Shown here: one piece after another, positions 25,432 to 27,026 of the stretch
Layout of the letters: each line of letters starts with the position of its first letter
Position numbering within the stretch: the stretch's first letter is position 1
NCBI GenBank assembly: GCA_020722825.1
Contig: DYKC01000002.1
Span: 1 to 27,026, forward strand
Origin: Vermiphilus sp.
GTDB taxonomy: Bacteria > Ratteibacteria > UBA8468 > B48-G9 > JAFGKM01
DNA: 27,026 nt
Direction: 5' to 3'
Translations under genes and position numbers: made by a program
The notes under the pieces: model-generated
What the model saw: the letters and a program-made list of their open reading frames with translations, nothing else
Databases searched by the model: none
Told to the model about the DNA's origin: nothing

Positions 25432-25516
25432 TGTACTTTCTCCCCGGACCTACGCTTCTTATCGTTGCGGGTATATTGCCCTGTTCTACTGGGTCTTATG
25501 ATGCCACAATCTTATG

Positions 25517-25545
25517 AGATTGCCTCGCTTCCGCTCGCAATGATA
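25517..25545. repeat. REP-like dispersed palindrome, copy 2
   Basis: On the minus strand it reads TCATTGCGAGCGGAAGCGAG followed by GCAATCT, a close match to a repeat widespread in bacterial genomes. It lies in the 164-bp gap between the M16 peptidase and bioY, which otherwise shows nothing recognisable. Copy 1 is at 16536-16567. Confidence 0.7.
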
Positions 25546-25595
25546 AAAAGTAAGAGGTCCTGATTTTTACTTACAACTGACAACTATAAACTGTT

Positions 25596-26864
25596 TTATA
25601 GTACAGATAGTGTTTTCATTATGCGGTCATCATCCGCTTTTGGACCGATAAGAGATAGACAAAAGTTTTTTGGCTGAAAGAGTTCTTCCGCAACTTTTCT
25701 CACCTGTTCAGGGCTTACGCTGTTTATTTTTTCAATCACCTCTTTAATGGGTACAGGTCTGTTCCTGAATAATTTCTGTTCCCCGAGATACAGCATATAT
25801 TCAAGGTTATCTTCCAGTCCCATAAGAATCTGTGAAACAATGAATTTTTTTGCTCTTTCAAGTTCAATTTTTTTCACCCCTGACTCTTTTACCCTCCGCA
25901 TCTCATGAACAACTGCCTCAATAGATTTTTCAGAATTGTCCGGAGAAACCCCTGCATATATCAGATATGCTCCTGTGTCCTGGTAATGTTTTGTAAAACT
26001 TTTAATCGCATAGGCAAGACCCATCTGTTCCCTTATTCTGTTGAAGAGTCTGCTGCTCATATTTCCGCCCAAAATGGTGTTAAGAACCTCCACCTGATAT
26101 CTTTTTTCATCAAACCTTGACGGCCCGAGACCCCCCATAACAATGTGTGTTTGTTCCGTTGTTTTCTTCAAAATATTCGTTCTGGGACCAACTGTTTTTT
26201 TATGCCAGGGTTTACAGATGTTTTTCTTGTTTTTACCCACGGAAGATAGATGCTTCTCAACAGATTTTAACAGTGTTTTTTCCGATATGTTTCCTGAGAC
26301 ACTCACAACAATGTTTTCAGCGGTATAAGAATTTTTGATGTGATTGGAAATGTTTTCCTTTTTTATCTTCCCCATAGTTTCAGATGTTCCTGCAACGGGC
26401 TGTCCGAGAGGATGATTATTATAAAGTGTACCGTCAAAAATCTCAAACACATATTTTGAAGGGATATCACGGTACATATTTATTTCTTCTATGATTACCT
26501 TTCTTTCTTTTTCAATGTCGGTGTCTTTCAACAAGGGATTTTGAATCATATCGGCAAGTACGTCAATACTTAAGTCAAGATATTCTCCGAGTATCTTTAT
26601 CCAGTAGCACGTTACTTCTTCTGATGTAAAACCGTTAAGATTACCACCGACTCCTTCTATAGCCTCCTTTATCTGACGGTAGTTTCTTTTTTTGGTCCCC
26701 TTGAATAGGAGGTGTTCTATAAAATGAGAAACACCCGACAGCCCCTGCTTTTCAAAACGGCTACCAATTTTTACAAATATTCCCGTGGATACCGAATGCG
26801 TTCCCGGAAGATTTTTATATATTAACCTGATACCGTTGTGCAGTTTGAATTCCTGCCATTCCAT
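25596..26864 (-). CDS. Zinc protease, M16 (insulinase/processing peptidase) family
   Basis: A 422-residue M16 peptidase of the single-size type related to mitochondrial processing peptidase and B. subtilis MlpA. The inverted zinc motif is HFIEH (H47, E50, H51), with the third ligand in VIIEEI about 76 residues later. The C-terminal half carries the second, inactive-type domain with GGNMSSRLFNRIREQMGLAY. No signal peptide is visible, so it is likely cytoplasmic. The ATG at 26864 has GAGGAG 8 bases upstream; the frame is open to 26912, but that would run over the promoter. M16 genes near asd are also seen in Bacillus. It heads a leftward M16-bioY-asd group. Confidence 0.94.
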   Translation of the reverse strand: MEWQEFKLHNGIRLIYKNLPGTHSVSTGIFVKIGSRFEKQGLSGVSHFIEHLLFKGTKKRNYRQIKEAIEGVGGNLNGFTSEEVTCYWIKILGEYLDLSIDVLADMIQNPLLKDTDIEKERKVIIEEINMYRDIPSKYVFEIFDGTLYNNHPLGQPVAGTSETMGKIKKENISNHIKNSYTAENIVVSVSGNISEKTLLKSVEKHLSSVGKNKKNICKPWHKKTVGPRTNILKKTTEQTHIVMGGLGPSRFDEKRYQVEVLNTILGGNMSSRLFNRIREQMGLAYAIKSFTKHYQDTGAYLIYAGVSPDNSEKSIEAVVHEMRRVKESGVKKIELERAKKFIVSQILMGLEDNLEYMLYLGEQKLFRNRPVPIKEVIEKINSVSPEQVRKVAEELFQPKNFCLSLIGPKADDDRIMKTLSVL

Positions 26865-26899
26865 TGTGTTATCTCCTCTCCAGAATCGCTTCATTAAAA

Positions 26900-27026
26900 A
26901 TGTATTTGACATTTATTATAACTGTATTATTATATTCTGACAAGTGTTATTTTTCACAGGATAACTCTTTAAAGGAGATTATAAGCAGGGGACTTATAGG
27001 AGAAATATTCCACATAGAATGTGGTA
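26900..27026 (+). CDS. Possible start of a divergent gene, cut by the window edge
   Basis: From ATG 26900 the frame stays open to the end, 42 codons. The first 20 residues (MYLTFIITVLLYSDKCYFSQ) are hydrophobic and could be a signal peptide, followed by DNSLKEIISRGLIGEIFHIE. There is no Shine-Dalgarno, few basic residues precede the hydrophobic part, and the leftward M16 promoter lies within it. I do not recognise the product. It may be a real secreted protein or an AT-rich chance frame. Confidence 0.3.
   Translation, partial: MYLTFIITVLLYSDKCYFSQDNSLKEIISRGLIGEIFHIECG
26915..26943 (-). promoter_or_regulatory. Promoter of the M16-bioY-asd group
   Basis: On the minus strand TTGTCA (26938-26943) and TATAAT (26915-26920) are 17 bp apart, close to sigma70 consensus. 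The start would be near 26908, leaving a leader of about 44 bases to the M16 ATG at 26864. Confidence 0.65.

Overview
The window reads as a piece of a chromosome from an uncultured bacterium with a moderately AT-rich genome. RecA, a sigma70-family factor, a tRNA without an encoded CCA end and Shine-Dalgarno-led genes are bacterial. The mix of a V/A-type ATPase, a DnaK of the short Gram-positive/archaeal type, heavy AGA/AGG/ATA codon use and several small palindromic repeats would fit a candidate-phylum lineage (Omnitrophota or a relative is my guess). No single gene fixes the phylum. Nearly all of the window is housekeeping sequence, and I see no phage, CRISPR array or complete insertion sequence.

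Layout. 1-386 is non-coding, with an imperfect inverted repeat and a strong promoter that leads into tRNA-Val(UAC) at 387-459. Rightward dnaK and a fumarylacetoacetate-hydrolase-family gene (637-3375) converge on leftward V-type ATPase genes for subunits D and B (3386-5390). Rightward again comes an ABC exporter with an unusual soluble N-terminal region and a zinc ribbon, followed by a DUF1854 protein (5452-8270). A metabolic run follows (8415-15245): aconitase-superfamily small subunit, isocitrate dehydrogenase, purA, ilvB, ilvN, ilvC and an RNA 2',3'-cyclic phosphodiesterase. recA (own promoter), a Gfo/Idh/MocA oxidoreductase, htrA, recX, alaS, a small sigma factor and apt fill 15389-23780. 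The right end is a leftward group: an M16 peptidase, bioY and asd (26864 back to 23835). The start of a possible divergent gene lies at the very edge.

How the genes work together. The 8415-9991 pair probably forms part of the route citrate -> isocitrate -> 2-oxoglutarate. ilvB, ilvN and ilvC carry the first two steps of branched-chain amino-acid synthesis, and asd serves the aspartate family. purA and apt both supply AMP, de novo and by salvage. recA, recX and alaS form a widely conserved neighbourhood that is here interrupted by two other genes.

Points of most interest: the ABC-DUF1854 module; a sigma factor whose -10 and -35 reading residues are changed; an IlvC with an acidic cofactor loop that suggests NADH use; the split-aconitase/IDH pair with residues that suggest NADP; a V-ATPase B-D pair separated from its partners; and a palindromic repeat absorbed in frame into alaS. 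None of these amounts to proof of a new system. The ABC-DUF1854 module is the best candidate for undescribed biology.
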